Assembly: GCA_000403945.1 (NCBI GenBank)
Contig: APFI01000286.1
Coordinates: forward strand, 1-22,174
Source of the DNA: Desulfovibrio sp. Dsv1
GTDB taxonomy: Bacteria; Desulfobacterota; Desulfovibrionia; Desulfovibrionales; Desulfovibrionaceae
Direction: 5' to 3'
DNA: 22,174 nucleotides
Below, one piece after another: positions 15,194 through 22,174 of this stretch. The notes under the pieces were generated by a model, which saw only the letters and a list, made by a program, of their open reading frames with translations, did not search any database and had not been told where the DNA came from. The translations under genes and the position numbers were made by a program. Each line of letters starts with the position of its first letter. The stretch's first letter is position 1.

Positions 15194-16468
15194 TTATTCT
15201 TTCAGATATTGGCCGCGCCATTCGTCCAAAAAAAGCAGACTGGTTTCCAGTTCGCTCAGCGCGCCGCTCTGTCCCCGCAAATGGACCAGCACGTCGTCAA
15301 ACGAGGCGTGCGGCCCCAGCCCCAGCTTTTGCGTCAGCTGCGCCAGCTCTTCCCGCAATTGCGGATCAAGCTCCGGCGGCGCGTCCCGCGCGGACTCGTC
15401 CTTGTGCGGCCAGAACCCCAGTTCCGCCTCCAGATAAGCCAGCAGATCGCTCATGCGCCGTTCATAGGTATGGTCGCGCAACGTCCGTTCCCGGGCGCGC
15501 CGGGCGTAGGCCTCGCGTTTCTCGGGATGGGCCAGAAAATAGTCGATCTTGGCGTAACATTCATTCATGGATGTGAAAGTAGCCAGTTCATCTGGCGCGA
15601 AAAGCTCCCCCAGCAGACCTCGCTGGTCCACCAGTTGAAAGGCCCCCATGGCGGCCAGTTCAAAGGTGCGCGGATTGACGAAATCCCCGTGGCTGACCAG
15701 ATCCCCCCCCTGCAAGCTGGAGTGCAGATTGAGATTCACCTTGGCGGCATTGTAGACTTTGATGCTTTCCTCTTCGCTGATGCGCGCGCCCTGACGCTGG
15801 ATGTTCCCGCTCAGCAGGCCCTCGCCTTCCCAGTCCGAACCCCATATCTTGAAATCTCGTCCGGCCAGAAGCCGGAAAGCCAGACGCCGGTTGGGATAGC
15901 CCGCGCCCAGAAAGGCGATGTCCGAACCGTATTCTTTTTGCTCGGTCGGGCTCAGTTCCAGTGCCTTGTGAAATTCCGGCAGGGCCGCCAGGGGCAGATA
16001 CATGGCGCGCGTCTGGCCGATTTGGGCCAGTTCCGACAGAAAGGGCTCTTTCTGGATAACCGCGAATGCGTCATACAGCGGCGCGTAGGTCCGCCAATAA
16101 CCGAATATCCGGTAGTCCTCCACAAACCACATGGCCGTGCGCACCCCGGCGCGCCGCAAGCGCATCAAGAGGCTCCGGCTCATGGGAGCCTGGGCCAGCG
16201 CCAGCACGAGGTGAGGCTCCAGCGACTGGACATGGGTCCAGATAGCCTGAGACACCACCTGGAAAAAGGCGTTTTCCAACGGTACGGTCCGCGTGGGCGT
16301 CAGCCCCAGCCCCTTGAGGCCGGTAAAGGCCGGATAGAGCATGGGGGCTTCAAAAAGCCGCACCGTATGCCCCAGCGCGCGCAGGGCTGCGGCGCAGTAC
16401 CGGCCTATGGGCAGCGAACCGCCGTACATGGGCAGAATTACCAGAATACGCAGGGAAGTGGCGGGCAT
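15194..16468 (-). CDS. CgeB-like glycosyltransferase
   Basis: Probable GT-B glycosyltransferase acting in the cytoplasm on a surface glycan or protein. The 424-residue protein has an N-terminal half starting with LRILVILPMYGGSLPIGRY, the CgeB-type turn FLGAGYPNR (186-194), FKIWGSDW (206-213) and the C-terminal NPRTFELAAMGAF (265-277), with the Glu typical of the family's donor site. A charged C-terminal extension (about 350-424, helical) follows the catalytic part. The ATG at 16468 has GGGAGG 8 bases upstream and overlaps the stop of the GT9 gene as TGATG, so the two are translated together. It is a distant relative of the CgeB-like gene at 2785-3798. The sugar and acceptor are unknown. Confidence 0.8.
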   Translation of the reverse strand: MPATSLRILVILPMYGGSLPIGRYCAAALRALGHTVRLFEAPMLYPAFTGLKGLGLTPTRTVPLENAFFQVVSQAIWTHVQSLEPHLVLALAQAPMSRSLLMRLRRAGVRTAMWFVEDYRIFGYWRTYAPLYDAFAVIQKEPFLSELAQIGQTRAMYLPLAALPEFHKALELSPTEQKEYGSDIAFLGAGYPNRRLAFRLLAGRDFKIWGSDWEGEGLLSGNIQRQGARISEEESIKVYNAAKVNLNLHSSLQGGDLVSHGDFVNPRTFELAAMGAFQLVDQRGLLGELFAPDELATFTSMNECYAKIDYFLAHPEKREAYARRARERTLRDHTYERRMSDLLAYLEAELGFWPHKDESARDAPPELDPQLREELAQLTQKLGLGPHASFDDVLVHLRGQSGALSELETSLLFLDEWRGQYLKE

Positions 16469-17757
16469 CAGCAATACCTCCCGGGCGGCAACATCCAATC
16501 CGCGTCATGGCACAACCAGTCGCGCAGGGCGGCCTGTTCCGCCGGATCAGCCGGTTCCGGCGATTCCGCCCGTCCGGTGGCGACCGCTTCGCCATTTTCC
16601 GGCAGATGCAGAAATTCCGCCAGCAGCGCGCGTGTGAAAGCCCGTTGCGGGGCGTGGGGATCCCGGCCGCCGTCCAAGCGAAGCACGCCGCCCAGTGCGT
16701 CCAGATCGCTGCGCCAGAATTGCAGACCGTCCGGCAATTCGGCCCTGATTCGCGCCTCGGGTCGCACGGCCAACGCCAGTGAGCGCAGCAATTCCTTGCC
16801 TTGCAGGGCTTCCAGGCAGGCGACCCGATGAAGGCAGGGAGCGGATTCCAGGCAGGGTGCACAGGAGCGCACAGACTGCCAGACCGCATGCCCCCGGCCA
16901 TACGGGCCGGTTTCATGGCACCATGCCGAGGAAAGAAAAAAAGCCAGCGCCGGCACGCCCAGATGGGCGGCCAGATGCATTATACCCGTGTCCGGCGTGA
17001 GCAGCGCGTCAAGGCCCTCCACCGCATGGATTAAACCGGGCCAGTCTGTTTTGCCGCTGAGATCTTCAACTTTTCCCTGAACTTTGGCGGGCAAGAGACG
17101 TTGCAGTTTGTGCGCGACCGGCTGCTCCGCCCCGGAGCCCAGCAGACGCACCTTGGGGCCGTCCAACAGGCCGAAAAGCGTCTGCAGTATCGAGGCCAGC
17201 AGGGGCAGGGGCAGGGAACGGCGGGATTCACGCCCCGCCAGCACCACGCCCAGGCCCTGGCCGCCGGGCCGTGCCGATGGGTTGATATGTTCCGCCGCCA
17301 GCGGCGACGAGGTGAAATGTCCCCAGAAATCCACCAGATTCAGCGGAGAGAAAACCCGCCTCTCGCTCAGACGGAAAGCCAGCCGCGCCCAAGCCGAACG
17401 CGTGATGCCGCCCTCCGGGGTTCGCGCGGGGCGGTAGCCCATAACGATTTCCGGATCGAACAGGCGGCAGACGGCGGCGGTGACAGGGGAAAAATTGCAG
17501 TTGTAGACAGCCTGGAAGGCCATCTCCCGCCACTGGCGGAAGACAGCCCTGTTTTCAGCCAGAGCGGCGGCACCCGGCTGACCGTGCAGGCGCAGTCCGT
17601 GCACTTCCGCGCCGGGATAGAGCAGGCGCGCCAGAGTCGCAAGGCCGACGTCCACGCCAAGGTGTACCTGGCCCCGCTCCTGCAATGTCCGGATCAGGCG
17701 CTTGCTCTGCACCAGATCGCCGAAACGGGCCGCCTGTAAGACCAGAAATGTCGCCAT
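16468..17757 (-). CDS. Glycosyltransferase family 9 (heptosyltransferase-like)
   Basis: Related to ADP-heptose:LPS heptosyltransferases (WaaC/WaaF/WaaQ). The 429-residue protein starts FLVLQAARFGDLVQSKRLI, equivalent to the GT9 N-terminal R-x-G-D motif, and carries the C-terminal donor-site signature TPDTGIMHLAAHLGVP (254-269). Just after it is a cysteine cluster (Cys299, 302, 308, 314) common in a subset of GT9 proteins. The last 100 residues extend beyond the family core. The ATG at 17757 has AAGGACAGG upstream; the frame is open further but that part lacks family similarity. It is divergent from the sirC-hemA operon and coupled to the CgeB-like gene. Its substrate need not be heptose; protein glycosylation is also possible. 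Confidence 0.85.
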   Translation of the reverse strand: MATFLVLQAARFGDLVQSKRLIRTLQERGQVHLGVDVGLATLARLLYPGAEVHGLRLHGQPGAAALAENRAVFRQWREMAFQAVYNCNFSPVTAAVCRLFDPEIVMGYRPARTPEGGITRSAWARLAFRLSERRVFSPLNLVDFWGHFTSSPLAAEHINPSARPGGQGLGVVLAGRESRRSLPLPLLASILQTLFGLLDGPKVRLLGSGAEQPVAHKLQRLLPAKVQGKVEDLSGKTDWPGLIHAVEGLDALLTPDTGIMHLAAHLGVPALAFFLSSAWCHETGPYGRGHAVWQSVRSCAPCLESAPCLHRVACLEALQGKELLRSLALAVRPEARIRAELPDGLQFWRSDLDALGGVLRLDGGRDPHAPQRAFTRALLAEFLHLPENGEAVATGRAESPEPADPAEQAALRDWLCHDADWMLPPGRYC

Positions 17758-17818
17758 CACCTGTCCTTGAAATCTACTGTAACGATTTGGATTTAGCCCA
17801 TTCATCCGCCTGAGGCAA

Positions 17819-17832
17819 GCAAAGGCCTTTGC
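17819..17832. promoter_or_regulatory. Perfect 14-bp palindrome in a divergent promoter region
   Basis: GCAAAGGCCTTTGC is self-complementary and lies between the GT9 start (17757, -) and the sirC-like start (17908, +). ACAGG/CCTGT (17837-17852) forms a further small repeat beside it. About one such palindrome is expected by chance per 22 kb, so only its position makes it a candidate operator. I find no convincing -35/-10 pair here. Confidence 0.3.
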
Positions 17833-17907
17833 AAAAACAGGCCCGGTCCTGTAGGCTGAAAGCCGATGCGCCCGCCGCGCCCAACCTCGCAACAAAAGCC
17901 GAAACAG

Positions 17908-18612
17908 ATGCCATCCGCCGTGCCACGCCCACTCTTATATCCTCTCTTCCTTTCGCTGGAAGGACGCAGCTGCCTAGTGGCCGGCCTGGGAGACGTGGGC
18001 CGACGCAAGCTGGCCGGTCTACTGGCCTGTGGTCCGGCCTCGGTGCTGGCGCTGGATACGCTGCGGGCGAAGGAATTACCCGCCGATGCCGCAGCGCTGC
18101 TTGCGGATGCGCGCGTTTTCTTTGAATGCCGCTCCTGCGTTCCCGCTGACGTGCGGGAACGCGCCCTGGTTTTCGCGGCCACCGGCAACGCCGAGGAAAA
18201 CGCCCGTATCGCCGCTCTGTGCCGTGAGGCGGGCGTCTTGTGCAATTGCGCCAGCGCGCCTGAGCTGGGCGCGTTCAGCGTGCCCGCCGTGGCCCGGCGG
18301 GACGGGCTCGCGGCGGCTTTGTCCACCGGCGGAGCCAGTCCGGCTCTGGCCCGGCGCTGGCGGCGCGAACTGGAGGCCTGGCTGGCCCCTCGCGCCCGCA
18401 TGGTCCGGCTGATGGGCCGCCTGCGTCCACTGGTTCTTGCCTTGCACGCCGAGACAGGGCAGAATACGCGACTGTTCCGCGCATTGGCGTCGTCACCCCT
18501 GCAGTCCTGGCTGGCCGAGGGCGATCTTGAGAGTTGCCGCCAGTGGCTTCTGGCGGAGCTGCCCCCGGTTTTGCATGTTCACCTAACGGAGTTGCTTGAT
18601 GATCTCGCCTGA
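17908..18612 (+). CDS. sirC: Precorrin-2 dehydrogenase (SirC/Met8/CysG-N family)
   Basis: Predicted to oxidise precorrin-2 to sirohydrochlorin with NAD, on the way to siroheme and, in sulfate reducers, to heme by the siroheme-dependent route. The 234-residue protein starts YPLFLSLEGRSCLVAG, as in the family, and keeps FAATGNAEENARIA, PELGAFSVPAVARR and STGGASPALARR. Two key sites deviate. The NAD-binding glycine motif reads GLGDVGRRK rather than GGGxVAxRK, and the Asp expected in the NVVDAP segment of CysG is Ser116 (CNCASAP). The start is uncertain: ATG 17908 gives the family-like N-terminus, ATG 17866 adds 14 residues, and neither has a clear ribosome site. It is the first gene of the sirC-hemX-hemA operon and overlaps the next gene by 14 bases. 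Confidence 0.85.
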   Translation: MPSAVPRPLLYPLFLSLEGRSCLVAGLGDVGRRKLAGLLACGPASVLALDTLRAKELPADAAALLADARVFFECRSCVPADVRERALVFAATGNAEENARIAALCREAGVLCNCASAPELGAFSVPAVARRDGLAAALSTGGASPALARRWRRELEAWLAPRARMVRLMGRLRPLVLALHAETGQNTRLFRALASSPLQSWLAEGDLESCRQWLLAELPPVLHVHLTELLDDLA

Positions 18613-19426
18613 AGCCTCAACGCTGATGACATTGAGCTTGTACGCACTGGCCAGCGTGGCCGGACTGGCGGGAATGACCATGCGCGCCCCTCTCTGGCGT
18701 CGTACGGGCTGCTGGCTGGCCCTGGCGGGTTTTGCCTGCCAGACCCTGATGCTGGCGCTGGGCTTCCATAAAGCTTTGCCAGGCGGCCTGAGCCTGGGCG
18801 CGTACCTGCAAATGCTGGCATGGTTCGTGCTGCTTTGCGGACTGGCCGTGTGGCTCAAACTGCGGCAGGAGGCTGCCCTGCTGTTCGCCGCGCCGCTGGC
18901 TTTGATGCTTTTCGCCATGTCCGCCCCCTATCTCAGCGCTCTGGTGCAGGTGCCGCCCTCATTCAAAGCACCCTTCTACGCCCTGCACATCGGCGCGCTG
19001 TTCCTGAGTCTGGGTCTGCTGACCCTCTCGTTTGCGACGGGCGCGCTCTTTCTCTTTCTGGAAGGACGGATCAAGAGCAAGCAGCGCATGAAAGGCTTCT
19101 GGCAGGACATGCCCGCCCTTTCCATGCTGGATAGAATCAATGCCTTCACCACCCTGACGGCTTTCCCGCTCTACACGCTGGGCATCGTGACCGGGCTGAT
19201 CTGGGCCAAGCCCGTATTCGGCGCCACAGTCACCGGCGACCCCAAGGAAGTCATCAGCATTGCGGTCTGGCTGCTGTTCGCTGTGCTCTTCCACAACCGT
19301 CTGGCCAACGGATGGAAAGGTCGCAAACCGGCGCAACTGGCTGTTTTCATTTTTCTTCTCTGTCTGTTTTCAATTCTTGTGGTGAACGCCTTCATGGAGA
19401 CGCACCACGCTTTCATCCGGAGCTGA
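18599..19426 (+). CDS. HemX/CcsA-like cytochrome c assembly family membrane protein
   Basis: A 275-residue integral membrane protein of the CcmC/CcsA/HemX family, with about eight helices. The end shows the family block GIVTGLIWAKPVFGATVTGD followed by PKE and then VISIAVWLLFAVLFH. In heme-handling CcsA/CcmC this block contains the Trp-rich WxWDPKE; here the tryptophans are absent. That matches HemX-type members, which sit beside hemA (as hemAX in Bacillus) and are thought to influence glutamyl-tRNA reductase level or heme supply. Histidines near helix ends (ALHIGALF, FHNRLANG) are kept. The ATG at 18599 has GGAG 8 bases upstream within the previous gene. hemA starts 13 bases after the stop. 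Cytochrome c biogenesis remains possible. Confidence 0.82.
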   Translation: MISPEASTLMTLSLYALASVAGLAGMTMRAPLWRRTGCWLALAGFACQTLMLALGFHKALPGGLSLGAYLQMLAWFVLLCGLAVWLKLRQEAALLFAAPLALMLFAMSAPYLSALVQVPPSFKAPFYALHIGALFLSLGLLTLSFATGALFLFLEGRIKSKQRMKGFWQDMPALSMLDRINAFTTLTAFPLYTLGIVTGLIWAKPVFGATVTGDPKEVISIAVWLLFAVLFHNRLANGWKGRKPAQLAVFIFLLCLFSILVVNAFMETHHAFIRS

Positions 19427-19438
19427 CCTGGGATTGCC

Positions 19439-20731
19439 ATGGACTGTGATATTTTTCTTGTCGGCCTCAATCACCGCACGGCGGGTGTGGATGTGCGCGA
19501 ACGCTTTGCACTGGTCAACCACTGCGATGAGGAGCACTGGGCGCTGCCCTGTGTTGGCGCGGTGAGCGAGGCCATGATTCTTTCCACCTGTAATCGCGTG
19601 GAACTGCTGGCCGCCGGTACGGGCGACGTATCCGGCCAGGTGCTGGACTGCTGGGCGAAGGAGCGCGGGGCGCATGCCGACGAACTCAGGCCTTACGTCT
19701 ACATCCATAAAAATCTGGAAGCCGTGCGACATCTCTTTTCCGTGGCCTCCAGCCTGGATTCCATGGTGCTGGGCGAACCCCAGATCCTGGGCCAGTTGAA
19801 GACCGCCTACCGCAAGGCCGTGGACAGCCACGCCACAGGCGTGATTCTCAACCGTCTGCTGCACAAGGCCTTTTCCGTGGCCAAACGGGTCCGTACCGAA
19901 ACGGCCGTGGCCTCCAGCGCGGTTTCCATCAGTTATGCGGCTGTGGAGCTGGCCAAGCGGATCTTTGGGGACATGCATTCCCACAAGGCCCTGTTGGTGG
20001 GCGCGGGTGAAATGGCGGAACTGGCAGCCACGCATCTTTTGCAGGCCGGCATCGACGAAATTCTGGTGGCCAACCGCACCCTGGCGCGGGGTCAGGAACT
20101 GGCCGAGCAGTTTCACGGCCGGGCAATCCCCTTTGAACAGCTGGCCGGGCACCTCACGGAAGTGGACATTATCATCACTTCCACCGGTTCGCCGGAACCC
20201 ATCATCCGCGCTCGGGACATCCGGAGCGTGCTCAAGGCGCGCAAGAACCGGCCCATGTTCTTCATCGACATTGCCGTACCCCGCGATATCGACCCGGACG
20301 TCAATGGCCTGGATAATGTCTATCTTTACGACATTGACGATCTTAAGGAAATAGTTGAAGAAAATCTGGCCAACCGCCGGGACGAGGCCGCCAAGGCTGC
20401 GGAAATCGTCGACGAGGAAGTGGAATTCTTCGCCCACTGGCTCAGCAGCCTGGACGTCCAGCCCACCATTGTGGAACTGATCCAGCGCGGCGAGCGCGCG
20501 GCTCAGGAGGAACTGGCCCGGACCCTGAAGCATCTGGGCCCCCTGGACGAACAGATCCGCGCGGATCTGGAAACCATGGTCACCGCGTTGGTGCGCAAGC
20601 TGAACCATGACCCCATCATGTTTCTCAAGGGCGGCGATATGTCTCGCGAGGGCGGCGCGGCGCGCATCAGCCTGGTGCGGCGTATATTCAACCTGGACAA
20701 AACCATCTGTAGCTGTAGCGGGAAAAACTGA
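19439..20731 (+). CDS. hemA: Glutamyl-tRNA reductase
   Basis: Reduces glutamyl-tRNA(Glu) to glutamate-1-semialdehyde with NADPH, the first committed step of C5 tetrapyrrole synthesis. The 430-residue protein has all family blocks: GLNHRTAGVDVRERF, the catalytic Cys51 in LSTCNRVELL, the SVASSLDSMVLGEPQILGQ segment, the NADPH-binding LVGAGEMAELAA (186-197), FFIDIAVPRDIDPDV and the C-terminal dimerisation helices. The ATG at 19439 has a modest GGGAT site 6-7 bases upstream. The C-terminus ends ICSCSGKN, a short Cys-containing tail. The operon context links it to siroheme synthesis (sirC) and a HemX-like protein. The stop overlaps the next start as TGATG. Confidence 0.97.
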   Translation: MDCDIFLVGLNHRTAGVDVRERFALVNHCDEEHWALPCVGAVSEAMILSTCNRVELLAAGTGDVSGQVLDCWAKERGAHADELRPYVYIHKNLEAVRHLFSVASSLDSMVLGEPQILGQLKTAYRKAVDSHATGVILNRLLHKAFSVAKRVRTETAVASSAVSISYAAVELAKRIFGDMHSHKALLVGAGEMAELAATHLLQAGIDEILVANRTLARGQELAEQFHGRAIPFEQLAGHLTEVDIIITSTGSPEPIIRARDIRSVLKARKNRPMFFIDIAVPRDIDPDVNGLDNVYLYDIDDLKEIVEENLANRRDEAAKAAEIVDEEVEFFAHWLSSLDVQPTIVELIQRGERAAQEELARTLKHLGPLDEQIRADLETMVTALVRKLNHDPIMFLKGGDMSREGGAARISLVRRIFNLDKTICSCSGKN

Positions 20732-21066
20732 TGCGCTGGTATGCCGTTGACGACCTCAGCGCCGAGGAGACGGCGCGACTGGCTCAGACCCTGCGAGATA
20801 TGGAATTCAGCTCCGGCATGGACGGCCTCTACTGGCTGCCCGTGCCTGAAGCCATGCTCTCGCCGGTGCAGCGCGAGCACGCGGCCGACTGCGGTCCCTA
20901 TGCGCTGGGACTGGAATTGGAAGAACACAGTCTGTGCCTGGAGCTGCTGGTGAGGGCTCGGGGACGTCTGCGCTGCGATTGCGTGCACTACGCGGGACCG
21001 GAACTGCGCGCTCATATGCTCGCCTGTCTGGATCAGCTGCTGGCTGACCTACGGATTGCCGGCTAG
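20731..21066 (+). CDS. Unknown 111-residue soluble protein
   Basis: I do not recognise the family. It begins MRWYAVDDLSAEETARLAQT and contains five Cys (54, 69, 83, 85 and 99 by my count), including a C-D-C pair near LRCDCVHYAGPELRAHM, and an acidic mid-section (LGLELEEHSLCLELLV). No signal peptide or membrane segment is seen. The length and alternating pattern suggest a small alpha/beta domain. Its ATG overlaps the hemA stop (TGATG), so it is co-translated with glutamyl-tRNA reductase, and tilS follows 14 bases later. The location makes a role near tetrapyrrole or tRNA metabolism conceivable, but nothing in the sequence shows it. Confidence 0.8.
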   Translation: MRWYAVDDLSAEETARLAQTLRDMEFSSGMDGLYWLPVPEAMLSPVQREHAADCGPYALGLELEEHSLCLELLVRARGRLRCDCVHYAGPELRAHMLACLDQLLADLRIAG

Positions 21067-21080
21067 CTTTCATCTTTTAC

Positions 21081-22174
21081 ATGAACTCTTTGCCGGATCT
21101 GCGCAGCCTGTCGCCGGCCTCGGCCCGGATATGCCTCGCGGTGGAACGTTTCTGCCTGCGCCGTCTGGCCTTGCCGCATGGCATGCGGCTGTTGATGGCG
21201 CTTTCCGGCGGGGCCGACTCCACAGCTCTGGCCTGCATTCTGCGTGTTCTTTCTCCTCGTCTGGAACTTGAACTCTTTGCGCTGACCGTGGATCACGGCC
21301 TGCGGCCCGAAGCTGACGCGGACGCCCGTTGCGCCCAGGAGTTCTGCGCGCGGCTCGGCATACCCTGCGCGTGCCGCAGCGCGGATGTGCTTGGCTTGGC
21401 CGCCGCCAACGACTGGGGCTTGGAGGAAGCCGGACGCCACGCGCGTTACGCCTTGCTGGAAGAAGAACGCCGGGCGCAAAAGGCGAATTTTGTGGTTCTG
21501 GGGCACCATGCCGGAGACTTGAGCGAGGACGTGCTGCTGCGTCTGACGCGCGGCACGGGCTGGCCTGCCCTGGGCGGCATGGCGGCCCGCGACGATGCCC
21601 GTCGCCTGTTACGCCCCCTGCTCTTCACCAAACCTCAGGACCTCAGGGATCTGCTGGCCGAATGCGGCGTCTCTTGGCGGGAGGACGCCAGTAACGCCAG
21701 TCAGGACTTCATGCGCAACCGGCTGCGCCACACTGTGCTTCCCCTGCTGCGCGGGGAAAATCCGGCTCTGGACAGAGGCATGGCCGCGCTCTGGCAGTTG
21801 GCCCAGTGGGATGCGGACTACTGGGAAACACTTCTGGCCGAAGCGCTGGCCGCGCATCCCTGGCATGAGGAAAATCAGGACGGGCTTCCCGCTCTGTTTC
21901 TGCCGCGTGAGCTGCTGGCCGGGCTGCACCCGGCTGCCCGGCTGCGACTGTATCTCAAGGCCGTGCGCCTCCTGGCCCGGCAGGACACAGGTCAGGCGGG
22001 CGAGCGGCCCAAGGGCGGCTGTCAGGCCCGGGCACACACGCTGCTGGAACTGGACACGGCATTACGCGAAGGACGCGGCAATACCCGCTTTCAACTGCCC
22101 GGCGGCATTGAAGCCCGCCTCAAAAGCGGCGCGATGCGCTTTGTCCGGACAATGAGCCTGGAGAAACGGGCTGT
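21081..22174 (+). CDS. tilS: tRNA(Ile)-lysidine synthase (3' end beyond window)
   Basis: Attaches lysine to C34 of the tRNA(Ile) CAU anticodon, changing its codon from AUG to AUA and its charging from Met to Ile; essential in most bacteria. The 364 codons present are open to the window edge. The N-type ATP-pyrophosphatase P-loop LSGGADSTAL is at 41-50, followed by VDHGLRPEADADARCAQEFC. The TilS signature EDASN...RNRLRHTVLPLL comes later, then the start of the substrate-binding domain. An extension of about 35 residues precedes the P-loop. The ATG at 21081 has no ribosome site and follows the previous TAG by 14 bases, so expression may depend on coupling. The next in-frame ATG (21183) would cut into the fold. 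Confidence 0.95.
   Translation, partial: MNSLPDLRSLSPASARICLAVERFCLRRLALPHGMRLLMALSGGADSTALACILRVLSPRLELELFALTVDHGLRPEADADARCAQEFCARLGIPCACRSADVLGLAAANDWGLEEAGRHARYALLEEERRAQKANFVVLGHHAGDLSEDVLLRLTRGTGWPALGGMAARDDARRLLRPLLFTKPQDLRDLLAECGVSWREDASNASQDFMRNRLRHTVLPLLRGENPALDRGMAALWQLAQWDADYWETLLAEALAAHPWHEENQDGLPALFLPRELLAGLHPAARLRLYLKAVRLLARQDTGQAGERPKGGCQARAHTLLELDTALREGRGNTRFQLPGGIEARLKSGAMRFVRTMSLEKRA

Noticed and set aside
15209..16831. Long plus-strand open frame (540 codons) opposite the two glycosyltransferases
   Set aside because: It spans the junction of two well-supported minus-strand genes, resembles no family, and has an antisense-type composition.
19370..20608. Minus-strand open frame (412 codons) opposite hemA
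   Set aside because: HemA is complete with its catalytic Cys and NADPH motif. The antisense frame has no family features.
1..22174. CRISPR arrays, tRNA or rRNA genes, defence islands
   Set aside because: No direct-repeat array, no tRNA T-arm/acceptor pattern and no rRNA-like stretch was seen. The gene content is housekeeping apart from the IS200 relic.

Overview
The window looks like chromosomal DNA from a sulfate-reducing Desulfovibrionaceae bacterium (Desulfovibrio sensu lato). It is GC-rich and densely coded, and it carries Gram-negative envelope genes (a Tol-Pal-type lipoprotein, HtrA, a GT9 heptosyltransferase-like enzyme). The hemA / cytochrome c assembly-like / precorrin-2 dehydrogenase cluster is the kind these organisms use to make siroheme and, from it, heme. 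The assignment is an inference from gene content and protein style; no rRNA is present.

Layout. Positions 1-117 hold an ambiguous arginine-codon-rich gene end. An rluB-type pseudouridine synthase (+) converges on pgm (-), which follows a CgeB-like glycosyltransferase (-). Upstream of that lies a decayed IS200-type transposase (3811-4100), then a two-gene operon (-) encoding a five-repeat S1 RNA-binding protein and an HtrA/Deg protease with a clear terminator. A 418-base gene-poor stretch follows (7161-7578), then hslU (-), a 97-residue membrane protein (+), a perfect bidirectional terminator, and the Mn-dependent pyrophosphatase ppaC (-). A tightly packed operon ybgF-dprA-xerC (-) comes next. 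Divergent from it is a probable 16-codon leader ORF coupled to an unknown eight-helix membrane protein (+). A coupled GT9/CgeB glycosyltransferase pair (-) follows. Divergent from that is a biosynthetic operon (+): sirC-like, hemX/ccsA-like, hemA, a 111-residue unknown, and tilS, which runs off the window end.

How the genes work together. The last operon joins the first committed step of tetrapyrrole synthesis (HemA) with a siroheme-branch dehydrogenase and a HemX-like membrane protein; TilS links it to tRNA maturation. Neighbouring genes overlap as ATGA, TGATG or TAATG in dprA/xerC, GT9/CgeB, hemA/111-aa and S1/htrA, so translational coupling is common. The minus-strand operons cover envelope and protein quality control (HtrA, HslU, YbgF), DNA uptake and recombination (DprA, XerC) and surface glycan synthesis (Pgm and three glycosyltransferases).

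Most of the window is ordinary core genome. The best candidates for something new are the leader ORF plus palindrome and hairpin before the unknown membrane protein, an inverted repeat lying on the hslU promoter, the open frames on both strands downstream of hslU, a SirC-like protein lacking the usual Asp and glycine motif, and the IS200 relic that supplies the upstream region of the glycosyltransferase/pgm unit. I see no CRISPR array, tRNA, rRNA, intact mobile element or defence system.
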